DNA of 9,112 bases from an uncultured Lachnospiraceae bacterium (GCA_902803625.1 CADCQV010000069.1:1-9112), one strand, 5' to 3'; numbered from the stretch's first letter, positions 1 to 6,786 are shown. The notes: a model not told the origin generated them from the sequence alone. Made by a program: numbers and translations.

Positions 1-489
1 ATCAGCTATGAAAGCGGAAAGGCGGTTATCGACCAGGAGCTCTGCAAGGGCTGCGGACGCTGTATCGGAGCCTGTGCCTTTGACGCCATAAGGGCAGTGG
101 AGGATACGGCGCTGGAATCCCTCTGCTCGATGATGGCAGAGTACACTGCGGCGATACTGAATAATAAGCCCTCCTTCCATATAAGTCTTATTATGGACGT
201 ATCTCCGAACTGTGACTGCCATGGTGAAAATGACGCTCCGATCCTTCCGAATATCGGAATGCTCGCAAGCTTTGATCCCGTAGCCATAGACCAGGCGGCG
301 GCAGATCTCTGCCAGAAGGCGGCTCCCGTAAGGAACAGCCAGCTCGGGGATAATCTGGCACGTCCGGACTGGCACCATCACCATGATCATTTCCTTGACA
401 GCAACCCCAATATCCGCTGGAAGGAGACTCTGGAGCATGGAGAGAAAATAGGCCTCGGCAGCAGGGATTATGAGCTTATCACAATGTAG
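1..489 (+). CDS. DUF362-type 4Fe-4S protein, C-terminal part (5' end outside window)
   Basis: Frame 1 is open from the first base to the TAG at 487-489, giving the last 162 residues of a longer protein; the ATG at 97 is internal. Near the window edge is a 4Fe-4S ferredoxin motif, Cys15, Cys18, Cys21 and Cys25 of the visible part (CKGCGRCIGAC, with Ala where Pro is usual after the fourth Cys). Then come the conserved DUF362 elements: a CDCHGENDAPILPNIG block around residue 75 and SFDPVAIDQA, followed by a His-rich DWHHHHDHF stretch and the typical ending GLGSRDYELI. The family is widespread in anaerobes and its reaction is not established; a cytoplasmic iron-sulfur redox or assembly role is usually supposed. 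The SIMPL gene follows 44 nt downstream, so the two may be co-transcribed. The family call is firm; function is unknown. Confidence 0.88.
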   Translation: MSYESGKAVIDQELCKGCGRCIGACAFDAIRAVEDTALESLCSMMAEYTAAILNNKPSFHISLIMDVSPNCDCHGENDAPILPNIGMLASFDPVAIDQAAADLCQKAAPVRNSQLGDNLARPDWHHHHDHFLDSNPNIRWKETLEHGEKIGLGSRDYELITM

Positions 490-503
490 TGTCATACGGG
501 ACG

Positions 504-509
504 TATAAT
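504..509 (+). promoter_or_regulatory. Possible -10 box upstream of the SIMPL gene
   Basis: A perfect TATAAT lies 24 nt before the ATG at 534, in the short gap after the DUF362 gene. No TTGACA-like hexamer sits 16-18 nt upstream (the sequence there is ACAATG), and there is no TG extension. A 10-bp palindrome, CTTAATTAAG at 511-520, lies between it and the ribosome binding site. It could give the SIMPL gene its own weak or activator-dependent promoter, or be chance. Confidence 0.25.
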
Positions 510-533
510 ACTTAATTAAGGGAGGAAGCAGCT

Positions 534-1325
534 ATGGAAGAGAACAATAAGACAGGCACCGTTAATCAGGATAACGGAAAAGGAGGGTCGTCATCGCCCC
601 TTGCGGCGATTTTTATCGCCCTTGCAGTTATCATAAGCAGCGGAATACTGGCATACGGCTTTGTTTACTACAAGACAAGCGGGGACAATGACATAAAGGC
701 CACGGGCTCCGCCAGTGTGGATTTCGAGTCGGACTTAATAGTCTGGAGGGGAAATTTCTCCCAGGAAGCCAATACGTCAAGGATCGCCTATGAAAAGATA
801 AAGAATGATGCGGATATCGTAAAGGACTATCTCCGGAAGCAGGGGCTCACGGATAGTGAGATAGTATTCAGCTCGGTGGATGTCACCAGAACCACGGAGG
901 ACAGGTATAATGATGAGGGCAATTTCATAGGATCATATTACACCGGCTATAAGCTCACCCAGTCCATTACCGTTACCTCGGAAAAGATCGATGCGGTGGA
1001 GGAGATATCAAGAAACATCTCGACTCTTCTGGAGTCCGGGGTGGAATTCGAGTCCTGGTCACCGGAGTACTATAAGACCGATCTGGATGACGTAAAGATG
1101 GAGCTCATCGGACGCGCTACCGAGAATGCCAGGGAAAGGATAGATATAATGGCGGCAGGCACCGGAGCAGGGGTCGGAAGGCTGAAGAATTCGGAGCTCG
1201 GGGTCATACAGATAACGCCCAGAAATTCCGGTACCTCATCCTATACCTATGACGGAGCCTTTGATACCAGCTCAAGGTATAAGACCGCTACCATCACGGT
1301 GAGGCTGGATTATGCGGTGAAATAA
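534..1325 (+). CDS. Membrane-anchored SIMPL-domain (DUF541) protein
   Basis: A 263-residue protein. The ATG at 534 is preceded by AAGGGAGG at 518-525, well placed. Residues 1-22 are polar and Gly/Ser-rich, residues 23-46 form one hydrophobic helix (LAAIFIALAVIISSG onward) with no lipobox Cys, and the rest is soluble, so it is probably anchored by its N-terminus with the bulk outside the membrane. Residues about 55-262 match the SIMPL/DUF541 pattern: an opening IKATGSASVDFESD strand, a long helix with KDYLRKQGLTDSEI, alternating strands with YTGYKLTQSITV, an ENARERIDIMA helix, and a closing TATITVRLDYAV strand. SIMPL domains occur in bacterial cell-envelope proteins and in a mammalian signalling protein; the clostridial ones have no defined role. 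It follows the DUF362 gene by 44 nt and precedes a 226-nt gap, so it probably ends that unit. Confidence 0.85.
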   Translation: MEENNKTGTVNQDNGKGGSSSPLAAIFIALAVIISSGILAYGFVYYKTSGDNDIKATGSASVDFESDLIVWRGNFSQEANTSRIAYEKIKNDADIVKDYLRKQGLTDSEIVFSSVDVTRTTEDRYNDEGNFIGSYYTGYKLTQSITVTSEKIDAVEEISRNISTLLESGVEFESWSPEYYKTDLDDVKMELIGRATENARERIDIMAAGTGAGVGRLKNSELGVIQITPRNSGTSSYTYDGAFDTSSRYKTATITVRLDYAVK

Positions 1326-1329
1326 AAGA

Positions 1330-1395
1330 TTCTTCGCTTCGCTCAGAATGACGTTGTTCTTCGCTTTGCTCAGAATGGCGTTGTTTGTCGCTTTT
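1330..1395 (+). repeat. 27-bp tandem repeat, two copies plus a degenerate third
   Basis: Copy 1 at 1330-1356 and copy 2 at 1357-1383 are directly adjacent and differ at only two of 27 positions (C1340/T1367 and A1351/G1378). The core reads TTCTTCGCTTCGCTCAGAA. A third, decayed copy begins at 1384: its first 12 bases (TTTGTCGCTTTT) match the unit start at 9 of 12 positions. The array begins four bases after the SIMPL stop codon. No long stem or T-run was found, so it is not an obvious terminator. A related core is found at 5791-5806 between livG and livF, so the sequence looks dispersed rather than unique to this site. Confidence 0.8.
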
Positions 1396-1431
1396 CCGTC
1401 TGTTTAGCATGGTAGAGTATTAAAGTTTTTA

Positions 1432-1460
1432 TTGACATATAGAGACGCTTAACTTAAAAT
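1432..1460 (+). promoter_or_regulatory. Sigma-A-type promoter of the liv-leu operon
   Basis: A perfect -35 box TTGACA (1432-1437) is followed by exactly 17 nt and a -10 box TAAAAT (1455-1460, one mismatch to TATAAT). The 14 bases before the -35 are A/T-rich (TATTAAAGTTTTTA), like an UP element. Transcription would start near 1467, giving a leader of about 85 nt before the ATG at 1552. It is the only strong promoter I see ahead of the importer genes. Confidence 0.75.
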
Positions 1461-1496
1461 GAAGTCGTTTCGTGCATAATGTATGGCATGTAAGAC

Positions 1497-1535
1497 AAGG
1501 GCGTCGGTGCAGAGTGCACTGGCGTCTTTTATTAT
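1497..1535 (+). terminator. Terminator-like hairpin in the liv operon leader (candidate attenuator)
   Basis: Bases 1497-1511 pair with 1515-1529 in an unbroken 15-bp stem around a GAG loop, with four G-U pairs (1499-1527, 1501-1525, 1504-1522, 1506-1520) and no mismatch. TTTTATTAT (1527-1535) follows, the usual form of an intrinsic terminator. It lies about 30 nt after the predicted transcript start and ends just before the AAGGAGG (1537-1543) of the first importer gene, so it would act on this operon's own transcript rather than end the upstream gene. No alternative antiterminator stem, T-box element or leader peptide rich in Leu/Ile/Val codons was found, so how it would be relieved is unknown. 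It could also serve as a 5' stabilising structure. Confidence 0.65.
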
Positions 1536-1551
1536 CAAGGAGGAATTAGTT

Positions 1552-2757
1552 ATGAAAAGAATTATTGCTGTTATGCTTACGGGCATTATGACATTAAGTC
1601 TTGCTGCCTGCTCCTCAGCAGGAAGTGCTCCTGCAGCAGGCGGTGGCGGCGCTGCATCCGGGGGAGATGTGATCCGTATCGGAGTATTTGAGCCGTCCAC
1701 AGGTGATTCTGCTTCGGGAGGAAAGAAGGAGATACTCGGTATGCAGTATGCGAATTCCGAGACTCCCACCGTTGAAGCCGGCGGAAAGACCTATAATGTG
1801 GAGCTGGTTTATGCAGACAACGGTTCTTCCGCGGATAAGGCTCCTTCAGCCGCATCCGAGCTTGTCGGAAAGGATGTTGCCCTTGTTCTCGGTTCATACG
1901 GTTCAGGTGTTTCTATGGCAGGTGGACCCAAGTTTGAGGAGGCCGGCCTTGCAGCCATAGGCGTCACCTGTACAAACCCCAATGTTACCGCGGGAAATGA
2001 CTACTATTTCAGGATCTGCTTCCTTGACAACTTCCAGGCTGACGTGCTTGCCAATTTTGCCATTGAGAAGTTTTCCGCAAAGAAGGCATACTGCCTCGGA
2101 GAGAACGGAAACGAGTATGACCAGGGTCTTGTAGCCTTCTTTACCCAGGTATTTGAGGCTGCGGGCGGAGAGGTTATTTCCGATTCCTTCCCTACAAACA
2201 ATTCAGACTTTACTTCATATCTTAATAAGGCCAAGAGCGAGGGTGCTGACGTAATATTCACTCCCGTATCCATCGCATATGCGAAGCAGATAATGGAGCA
2301 GGCCGCATCCCTTGACATAGGTATACCTTTCCTTGGTTCCGATACACTTGACGACAATATGGTTCTGGAAGCCACAAAGGATACCAATCTTCAGCTCTTC
2401 GTATCGACCTTCTATCAGGAGGGCGGTTCCGAGACCTTCGATAAGGGCATAAAGGACTATATCAACAACAATTCAGACGCTCTTACCGCAAACGGCGGAA
2501 ACGATACGATTTCTGCTGTTACAGCCATGGGCTATGACGCATACTATGTTGCACTTGAGGCCATTAAGGCTGCGGGAAGCGGCGACAAGGCTGCCATAAA
2601 GGGAGCTATCCCCTCTGTTAAGTGGGACGGCGTTTCCGGTTCCATCGCCTTTGACGAGGTTGGCGACGCCGTACGTGACACGGCTTATATAAAGACCGCT
2701 GACACTTCAACAGGCACCTGGGCATTCGAAAAGGTACAGACAGGCTCAGGTAAATAA
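1552..2757 (+). CDS. livK: Branched-chain amino acid ABC transporter, substrate-binding lipoprotein
   Basis: The 401-residue solute-binding subunit of a LIV-type importer; it captures a branched-chain (or related) amino acid outside the cell and delivers it to LivHM. I chose the ATG at 1552: it has AAGGAGG at 1537-1543 and starts a classic lipoprotein signal peptide (MKRII, hydrophobic core, LAAC with Cys20 as the lipidated residue). The upstream in-frame ATG at 1483 would add 23 residues that run through the leader hairpin. After Cys20 comes a Gly/Ala/Ser linker to about residue 38, then a type I periplasmic-binding (Peripla_BP_6) fold beginning VIRIGVFEPSTG, with AADVVL-like LVGKDVALVLGSYGSG, a hinge strand with AYCLGENGNEYDQG, and FTSYLNKAKSEGADVIF. 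It heads the importer operon, livH starting 18 nt after it. The exact ligand cannot be read from sequence; LIV-type relatives also bind other amino acids or amides. Confidence 0.93.
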   Translation: MKRIIAVMLTGIMTLSLAACSSAGSAPAAGGGGAASGGDVIRIGVFEPSTGDSASGGKKEILGMQYANSETPTVEAGGKTYNVELVYADNGSSADKAPSAASELVGKDVALVLGSYGSGVSMAGGPKFEEAGLAAIGVTCTNPNVTAGNDYYFRICFLDNFQADVLANFAIEKFSAKKAYCLGENGNEYDQGLVAFFTQVFEAAGGEVISDSFPTNNSDFTSYLNKAKSEGADVIFTPVSIAYAKQIMEQAASLDIGIPFLGSDTLDDNMVLEATKDTNLQLFVSTFYQEGGSETFDKGIKDYINNNSDALTANGGNDTISAVTAMGYDAYYVALEAIKAAGSGDKAAIKGAIPSVKWDGVSGSIAFDEVGDAVRDTAYIKTADTSTGTWAFEKVQTGSGK

Positions 2758-2775
2758 TTTCAGGGAATTTATGTT

Positions 2776-3663
2776 ATGGAATATGTAATATCGGTACTGC
2801 TTTCCGGCATTTCTGTCGGAGGGCAGTACGCCCTTATAGCAATAGGATATACACTTGTATACGGAATCTTACGTCTCATCAACTTCGCACATGGAGATGT
2901 GTTCATGGTGGCCGGTCTTATGGGGATCTATTTCACGGCGGTGCTGCCGATATCCCTTTCACTGCCTCTGGTAATCATTCTCACGGTGCTTCTGGGCTTT
3001 ACCATAGAGCGTGTGGCTTACAAGCCTCTCCGTGACGCCCCCAGAATGTCTGTAATGATCTCTGCTATCGGTGTGAGCTACCTCTTACAGAATACGGCGA
3101 CCTATGTAACCGGCGGACAGCCAATGACCTATCCCACTATCCCCTTCCTTTCGGGTACGGTGAATGTGGCGGGCACACAGACAAAGTGGGTGGTGATACT
3201 TACACCCATTCTGGTTCTTACCCTGGTGGTACTTCTTTCACTTCTCATAAACCGTACAAAGGTGGGAATGGCAATGCGTGCGGTTTCAAAGGACTTTGAA
3301 ACGAGCCGCCTGATGGGAATAAGGATAAACAGCGTGATCTCGGTTACCTTTATCATAGGCTCGGCGCTGGCTGCCGTGGGATCGGTACTCTTTTTCACGA
3401 ATTACCCGGCGATCACACCAATGGCCGGGGCAATGCCGGGACTGAAAGCCTTTGTAGCTGCGGTATTCGGCGGGATCGGCTCCATACCCGGAGCCGTTAT
3501 CGGGGCCTTTATAATAGGTATCTGTGAGACCATAATAAAGGGACTTCCCTCATCCTGGGATGTTTCGGTCTTTTCCGATGCCTTTACCTTTGCCCTTCTT
3601 ATACTGATACTGGTATTTAAGCCCCAGGGGCTTTTCGGCGAAGCGGCTACGGATAAGGTCTGA
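2776..3663 (+). CDS. livH: Branched-chain amino acid ABC transporter permease LivH
   Basis: A 295-residue integral membrane protein, the first of two permease subunits forming the channel with LivM (BPD_transp_2 family). Family length is about 290-310, so it is complete. Recognisable pieces are the N-terminal SGISVGGQYALIAIGYTLVYG helix, the conserved INFAHGDVFM around residue 37, an ATPase-coupling loop RAVSKDFETSRLMGIR near residues 168-183, and GGIGSIPGAVIGAF near residues 231-244, followed by the final hydrophobic helix and the FKPQGLFGE ending. The ribosome binding site is modest (AGGGA, 2762-2766). It starts 18 nt after the binding-protein gene, and livM follows after 15 nt, consistent with one transcript. 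Confidence 0.95.
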   Translation: MEYVISVLLSGISVGGQYALIAIGYTLVYGILRLINFAHGDVFMVAGLMGIYFTAVLPISLSLPLVIILTVLLGFTIERVAYKPLRDAPRMSVMISAIGVSYLLQNTATYVTGGQPMTYPTIPFLSGTVNVAGTQTKWVVILTPILVLTLVVLLSLLINRTKVGMAMRAVSKDFETSRLMGIRINSVISVTFIIGSALAAVGSVLFFTNYPAITPMAGAMPGLKAFVAAVFGGIGSIPGAVIGAFIIGICETIIKGLPSSWDVSVFSDAFTFALLILILVFKPQGLFGEAATDKV

Positions 3664-3678
3664 TCTTAGGAGCGTATT

Positions 3679-4878
3679 ATGAGTGGAAAAAAGAGTAATC
3701 TGCCGGCACTTACCGGCATAGTAATATTGTTTTTGTTTATCATATTTCTTGAGAATATAAGGAGCTTTATACCGGGGCTTCCGATGATCTTTGACCCCAT
3801 GAGCCCCTTATTTACCGTTTTGAAGAAGGCTGCGGTGTACTCCCTTGTGGCTGTTTCCATGAATCTCCTGAACGGATTTACCGGTCTTTTCTCCCTGGGA
3901 CAGGCAGGCTTCATGCTTCTCGGAGCCTATACCTATGCTATCCTTACGGTGCCCTCGGCTATGAAGGATCAGGTTTACTATCTTTTCGGAGGCTGTGCCT
4001 TCCAGTTTTCCCTTGTGGACTTTTTTCAGGGAATCTTCGGCTCGGCAGGTGCCGGATATGCTGTCGGACTTATACTTTCCTGCCTTATAGCCATTATTCT
4101 GGCGGGAGTGGTTGCAGGATTTTTTGCATTTCTCATAGGCTTCCCCGTACTTCGCCTGAAGAGTGATTATCTTGCCATTGCTACTCTCGGCTTTGCAGAG
4201 ATCCTCCGGGCGATCTTCCAGTGGCAGACACTGGGACCGGTGACAAACGGTGCAAATATGATAAAGGGCTTTCCTACCTTTACAAGCTTTAATATCACGG
4301 GAGCGGGAGGACAGGTGGTGCTCCGGCTGTCGACCTTTGTGCCCTTCCTTATCACGACGGTCTGTATTGCGATTATCGTTCTCCTTATCAATTCATCCTA
4401 CGGACGGGCCTTTAAGTCCATAAGGGACGATGAGATAGCGGCAGAGGCTATGGGGATCAGGCTTTTCACACATAAAATGCTTTCCTTTGTGATATCCAGC
4501 TTCTTTGCGGGTGTAGGCGGGGCTATGTTTGCAATGTATGTTGCAAATGCCCAGGCAAAGGCATTTACCTCCACTATGACATACGAGATCCTGCTTATAG
4601 TCGTTATAGGAGGGATCGGTTCGGTATCCGGTTCTGTGCTTGCGACATTTCTGTACGTGGCCTGTTCAGAGTGGTGGCTCAGATTCCTAGACAGCGAGCA
4701 GTATATCGGATCCTTCAAGGTTCCGCTTTTAAGGAACGGCTTCAGGATGGTGGTATTCTCCGTTGTCATAATGATAATAGTCCTTTTCTTCTCACAGGGA
4801 ATCATGGGGAACAGGGAGATAGATTTGAATGCCATTTTCACGGGAAAGAAAAGAAAATCAGGGTCACAGGGGAAATAA
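3679..4878 (+). CDS. livM: Branched-chain amino acid ABC transporter permease LivM
   Basis: A 399-residue second permease subunit, partner of LivH. AGGAG at 3668-3672 sits 6 nt before the ATG. Residues about 10-24 form a first hydrophobic helix; the BPD_transp_2 core starts near residue 52 with SLVAVSMNLLNGFTGLFSLGQAGFM. The family hallmark LRLKSDYLAIATLGFAEILR is at about residues 157-176 (Ser where Gly is usual in LKGDY), the coupling loop RAFKSIRDDEIAAEAMGIR at about 242-260, and IGGIGSVSGSVLATFLY follows. The last ~20 residues are basic and polar (GKKRKSGSQGK). It is longer than many Gram-positive LivM proteins, partly from a hydrophobic insert around residues 100-130 (CAFQFSLVDFFQGIFGSAG). 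livG begins 34 nt later. Confidence 0.94.
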   Translation: MSGKKSNLPALTGIVILFLFIIFLENIRSFIPGLPMIFDPMSPLFTVLKKAAVYSLVAVSMNLLNGFTGLFSLGQAGFMLLGAYTYAILTVPSAMKDQVYYLFGGCAFQFSLVDFFQGIFGSAGAGYAVGLILSCLIAIILAGVVAGFFAFLIGFPVLRLKSDYLAIATLGFAEILRAIFQWQTLGPVTNGANMIKGFPTFTSFNITGAGGQVVLRLSTFVPFLITTVCIAIIVLLINSSYGRAFKSIRDDEIAAEAMGIRLFTHKMLSFVISSFFAGVGGAMFAMYVANAQAKAFTSTMTYEILLIVVIGGIGSVSGSVLATFLYVACSEWWLRFLDSEQYIGSFKVPLLRNGFRMVVFSVVIMIIVLFFSQGIMGNREIDLNAIFTGKKRKSGSQGK

Positions 4879-4912
4879 CAGACCTTAAAGCAAAAAGAAC
4901 AGGAATTGATCT

Positions 4913-5773
4913 ATGGATAACAAAGCGAAAAAGAACGCTTTACATATTGAAAACGTTACAATGCAGTTCGGTGGAGTGGTCAGCGTGAATAACCTATCCA
5001 TCGATGTTCCGGAGCATGATATCATCGCGCTTATCGGTCCGAACGGTGCGGGAAAGACCACGGCCTTCAACTGTATCACAGGTGTTTATAAGCCCACCAA
5101 CGGACTTATCGAGTTTATGGGCTCTCCAATGGTCAGGAGCTATCCCTCCGGCAAGGACAGGAAGAGCTATAAGGGCGAAAACGCAGATAAGTACAGGGGA
5201 GAAAGTGTTCTGAATCCTACGCCGGATGAGATAACAAAGCTCGGTATAGCCCGGACCTTCCAGAATATAAGGCTCTGGAACAGTATGACGGTTTTTGAAA
5301 ATGTCCTTACGGCCAAGCATATGAGAGCAAAGCAGAATGTGTTTTCCGCGATATTCAGGGGTAACCGCTCAGAGGAAAAGCGAATGAGAGAGGAGACCAT
5401 GGAGCTCTTAAAAGAGCAGGGACTCGATGCCTACAAGGACGAGAATGCCACCAGTCTTCCCTACGGATTGCAGCGGCGGCTTGAGATAGCAAGGGCTCTC
5501 GCTACGGATCCGAAGCTCCTGCTTTTAGATGAGCCCGCGGCGGGAATGAACCCGCAGGAAACACTGGAGCTTGCGGATTTCGTGCAGGAGATAAGGGAGA
5601 AATATGATCTTACGGTATTTCTTATCGAGCATCATATGGATCTTGTCATGAATATATCGGATTTTATCTATGTGATCGACTTCGGTAGCGAGATAGCAAG
5701 AGGAAAGCCGGATGAGGTACAGTCAAACCAGAAGGTCATCGAGGCATACCTCGGAGTCGGTGAGGATGAATGA
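4913..5773 (+). CDS. livG: Branched-chain amino acid ABC transporter ATP-binding protein LivG
   Basis: A 286-residue cytoplasmic ATPase that drives the LivHM channel with LivF. Walker A GPNGAGKTT is at residues 42-50, the Q-loop Gln at 117 in RTFQNIRLW, the degenerate LivG-type signature LPYGLQRRLEIARAL at 182-196, Walker B LLLLDEPAAGMN with Asp206-Glu207, and the H-loop IEHHMDLV near 238-245. All catalytic residues are present. Compared with E. coli LivG as I recall it, there is an extra polar stretch of about 25 residues between the TNGLIEFMG strand (about residue 68) and the Q-loop, rich in Lys, Arg, Glu and Asp. AGGA at 4901-4904 is the ribosome binding site. An 80-nt gap with a hairpin separates it from livF. 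Confidence 0.96.
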   Translation: MDNKAKKNALHIENVTMQFGGVVSVNNLSIDVPEHDIIALIGPNGAGKTTAFNCITGVYKPTNGLIEFMGSPMVRSYPSGKDRKSYKGENADKYRGESVLNPTPDEITKLGIARTFQNIRLWNSMTVFENVLTAKHMRAKQNVFSAIFRGNRSEEKRMREETMELLKEQGLDAYKDENATSLPYGLQRRLEIARALATDPKLLLLDEPAAGMNPQETLELADFVQEIREKYDLTVFLIEHHMDLVMNISDFIYVIDFGSEIARGKPDEVQSNQKVIEAYLGVGEDE

Positions 5774-5777
5774 GAAA

Positions 5778-5834
5778 GATCCTTTCTGTTGCTTCGCTCA
5801 GGATAAAAAGGCGAGCGGTACAGGAAACAGGATC
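5778..5834. repeat. Imperfect hairpin between livG and livF containing the GCTTCGCTCAG motif
   Basis: The 80-nt livG-livF gap holds an interrupted inverted repeat: GATCCT (5778-5783) pairs with AGGATC (5829-5834), TTC.TGT further in can pair with ACAGGAA (5820-5826) with bulges, and CGCTC (5795-5799) pairs with GAGCG (5813-5817) at the top. No T-run follows, so it is not a standard terminator. Within it, 5791-5806 matches the core of the 27-bp repeat at 1336-1351 at 14 of 16 positions. It may be a decayed dispersed repeat, an RNA-processing or stability element between the two ATPase genes, or both. Confidence 0.55.
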
Positions 5835-5853
5835 GGTCTGAAAGGTTGAAAAT

Positions 5854-6576
5854 ATGCAGGAATGCGTACTGAAAATAGAGGATCTTAAGGTAAGCTACGG
5901 CGGTATCCAGGCGGTCCGGGGCATCAGCTTCGAGGTAAATAAGGGTGAGATAGTCACACTTATCGGTGCCAACGGTGCAGGAAAGAGCTCAACTCTCCGC
6001 ACCATTTCGGGACTTGTCAAGGCTAATGGCGGCCGCGTCACCTTTATGGGTGAGGATATAACGGGAAAGGATTCTACGGAGATCGTGTCAAAGGGACTTA
6101 TGATGGTGCCCGAGGGACGCCGAATATTCCCGAATCTTACAGTGCTTGAAAACCTGAAGGTGGGAGCTTATCTTAGAAACGACGATCTGTCGGAGGATCT
6201 GGAAATGGTATTTCATTATTTCCCCAGGCTTAAGGAGCGTTCCTGGCAGGCGGGAGGAACCTTATCCGGCGGAGAGCAGCAGATGCTGGCTGTCGGACGG
6301 GCTCTTATGGGTAAGCCGAAGCTCCTTATGATGGATGAGCCTTCGCTGGGGCTTGCACCCATAGTTGTACAGGGAATATTTGATATAATAAACGAGATAC
6401 ATTCATCCGGTGCTACCGTGCTCCTTATCGAGCAGAATGCAAATATGGCACTTCACGTTGCTGACAGAGCCTATGTAATAGAAAACGGAAGGATATCGCT
6501 TTCCGGAACGGGAAAGGAGCTTCTGGAGGATGAGAAGGTAAAGTCAGCATATCTCGGAAGCGGAGGGAAAGGTTGA
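5854..6576 (+). CDS. livF: Branched-chain amino acid ABC transporter ATP-binding protein LivF
   Basis: A 240-residue cytoplasmic ATPase, the second nucleotide-binding subunit of the importer; length is normal for LivF. Walker A GANGAGKSS is at residues 38-46, the LivF-type VPEGRRIFPNLTVLENL follows the Q-loop region, the canonical signature LSGGEQQMLAVGRAL is at 137-151, Walker B LLMMDEPSLGLAP has Asp161-Glu162, and the H-loop is in LLIEQNANMAL. AAAGG at 5841-5845 precedes the ATG by 8 nt. Its TGA stop overlaps the TTG start of the next small gene by 4 nt. Confidence 0.96.
   Translation: MQECVLKIEDLKVSYGGIQAVRGISFEVNKGEIVTLIGANGAGKSSTLRTISGLVKANGGRVTFMGEDITGKDSTEIVSKGLMMVPEGRRIFPNLTVLENLKVGAYLRNDDLSEDLEMVFHYFPRLKERSWQAGGTLSGGEQQMLAVGRALMGKPKLLMMDEPSLGLAPIVVQGIFDIINEIHSSGATVLLIEQNANMALHVADRAYVIENGRISLSGTGKELLEDEKVKSAYLGSGGKG
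6562..6575 (+). promoter_or_regulatory. Ribosome binding site and TTG start of the 70-residue gene
   Basis: GGAGGG (6562-6567) lies in the last codons of livF, about 5-6 nt before TTG at 6573-6575, which shares TTGA with the livF stop. The first in-frame ATG (6591) has no such site, so TTG is the likelier start. The arrangement implies translational coupling to livF. Confidence 0.7.
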
Positions 6577-6785
6577 AAAAGCTTACTGAAATGAACAACA
6601 GAGAGCTCTTTTCGGTTCTGACAGGATCCGACATCATCGGACAGGCCTATCTCCAGAAGATCGTAAGAGCTTATTTAAAACATGCAAAGTCGGTTAACAG
6701 AAAGGATGAGGCTGATCTTATGACCATGGTCCGTGAATATATGGACGGCGTATACGGAGAGCCGGAAATAAGGGAGGATATGTAA
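6573..6785 (+). CDS. Small protein of unknown function between livF and leuC
   Basis: A 70-residue protein that I do not recognise. It reads MKKLTEMNNRELFSVLTGSD at its start (TTG read as Met) and ends GEPEIREDM. There is no signal peptide, membrane segment, Cys motif or obvious DNA-binding motif. The middle, residues about 19-60, looks helical and amphipathic (IIGQAYLQKIVRAYLKHAK, then EADLMTMVREYMDGV), with near-balanced charge (about 11 Lys/Arg against 12 Asp/Glu), which suits a small soluble protein acting through contacts with a partner. It is coupled to livF by the TTGA overlap and lies 1 nt before leuC, whose ribosome binding site is inside its last codons. That tight packing, and a reading frame flanked by proper binding sites, argue that it is a real gene. 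A role linked to the importer ATPases or LeuCD is only a guess from position. Confidence 0.75.
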   Translation: MKKLTEMNNRELFSVLTGSDIIGQAYLQKIVRAYLKHAKSVNRKDEADLMTMVREYMDGVYGEPEIREDM

Positions 6786-6786
6786 T

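Noticed and set aside
97..489. ATG at 97 as the true start of the first gene
   Set aside because: The frame is open to the window edge and the upstream part encodes the ferredoxin motif expected in this family.
1330..1395. CRISPR-like array
   Set aside because: The 27-bp units are directly adjacent with no spacers, and no cas gene is nearby.
1467..1535. T-box or leucine leader peptide in the liv leader
   Set aside because: The leader is too short for a T-box, AGGGTGGNACCGCG is not matched, and no start codon opens a Leu/Ile/Val-rich short frame with a stop before the hairpin.
1483..1551. In-frame upstream ATG extending the binding protein to 424 residues
   Set aside because: The extension runs through the leader hairpin, has no ribosome binding site and would bury the lipoprotein signal peptide; the ATG at 1552 has AAGGAGG and a standard signal sequence.
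4398..4841. 147-residue minus-strand reading frame opposite livM
   Set aside because: It is the antisense of transmembrane coding sequence and matches no family I recognise.
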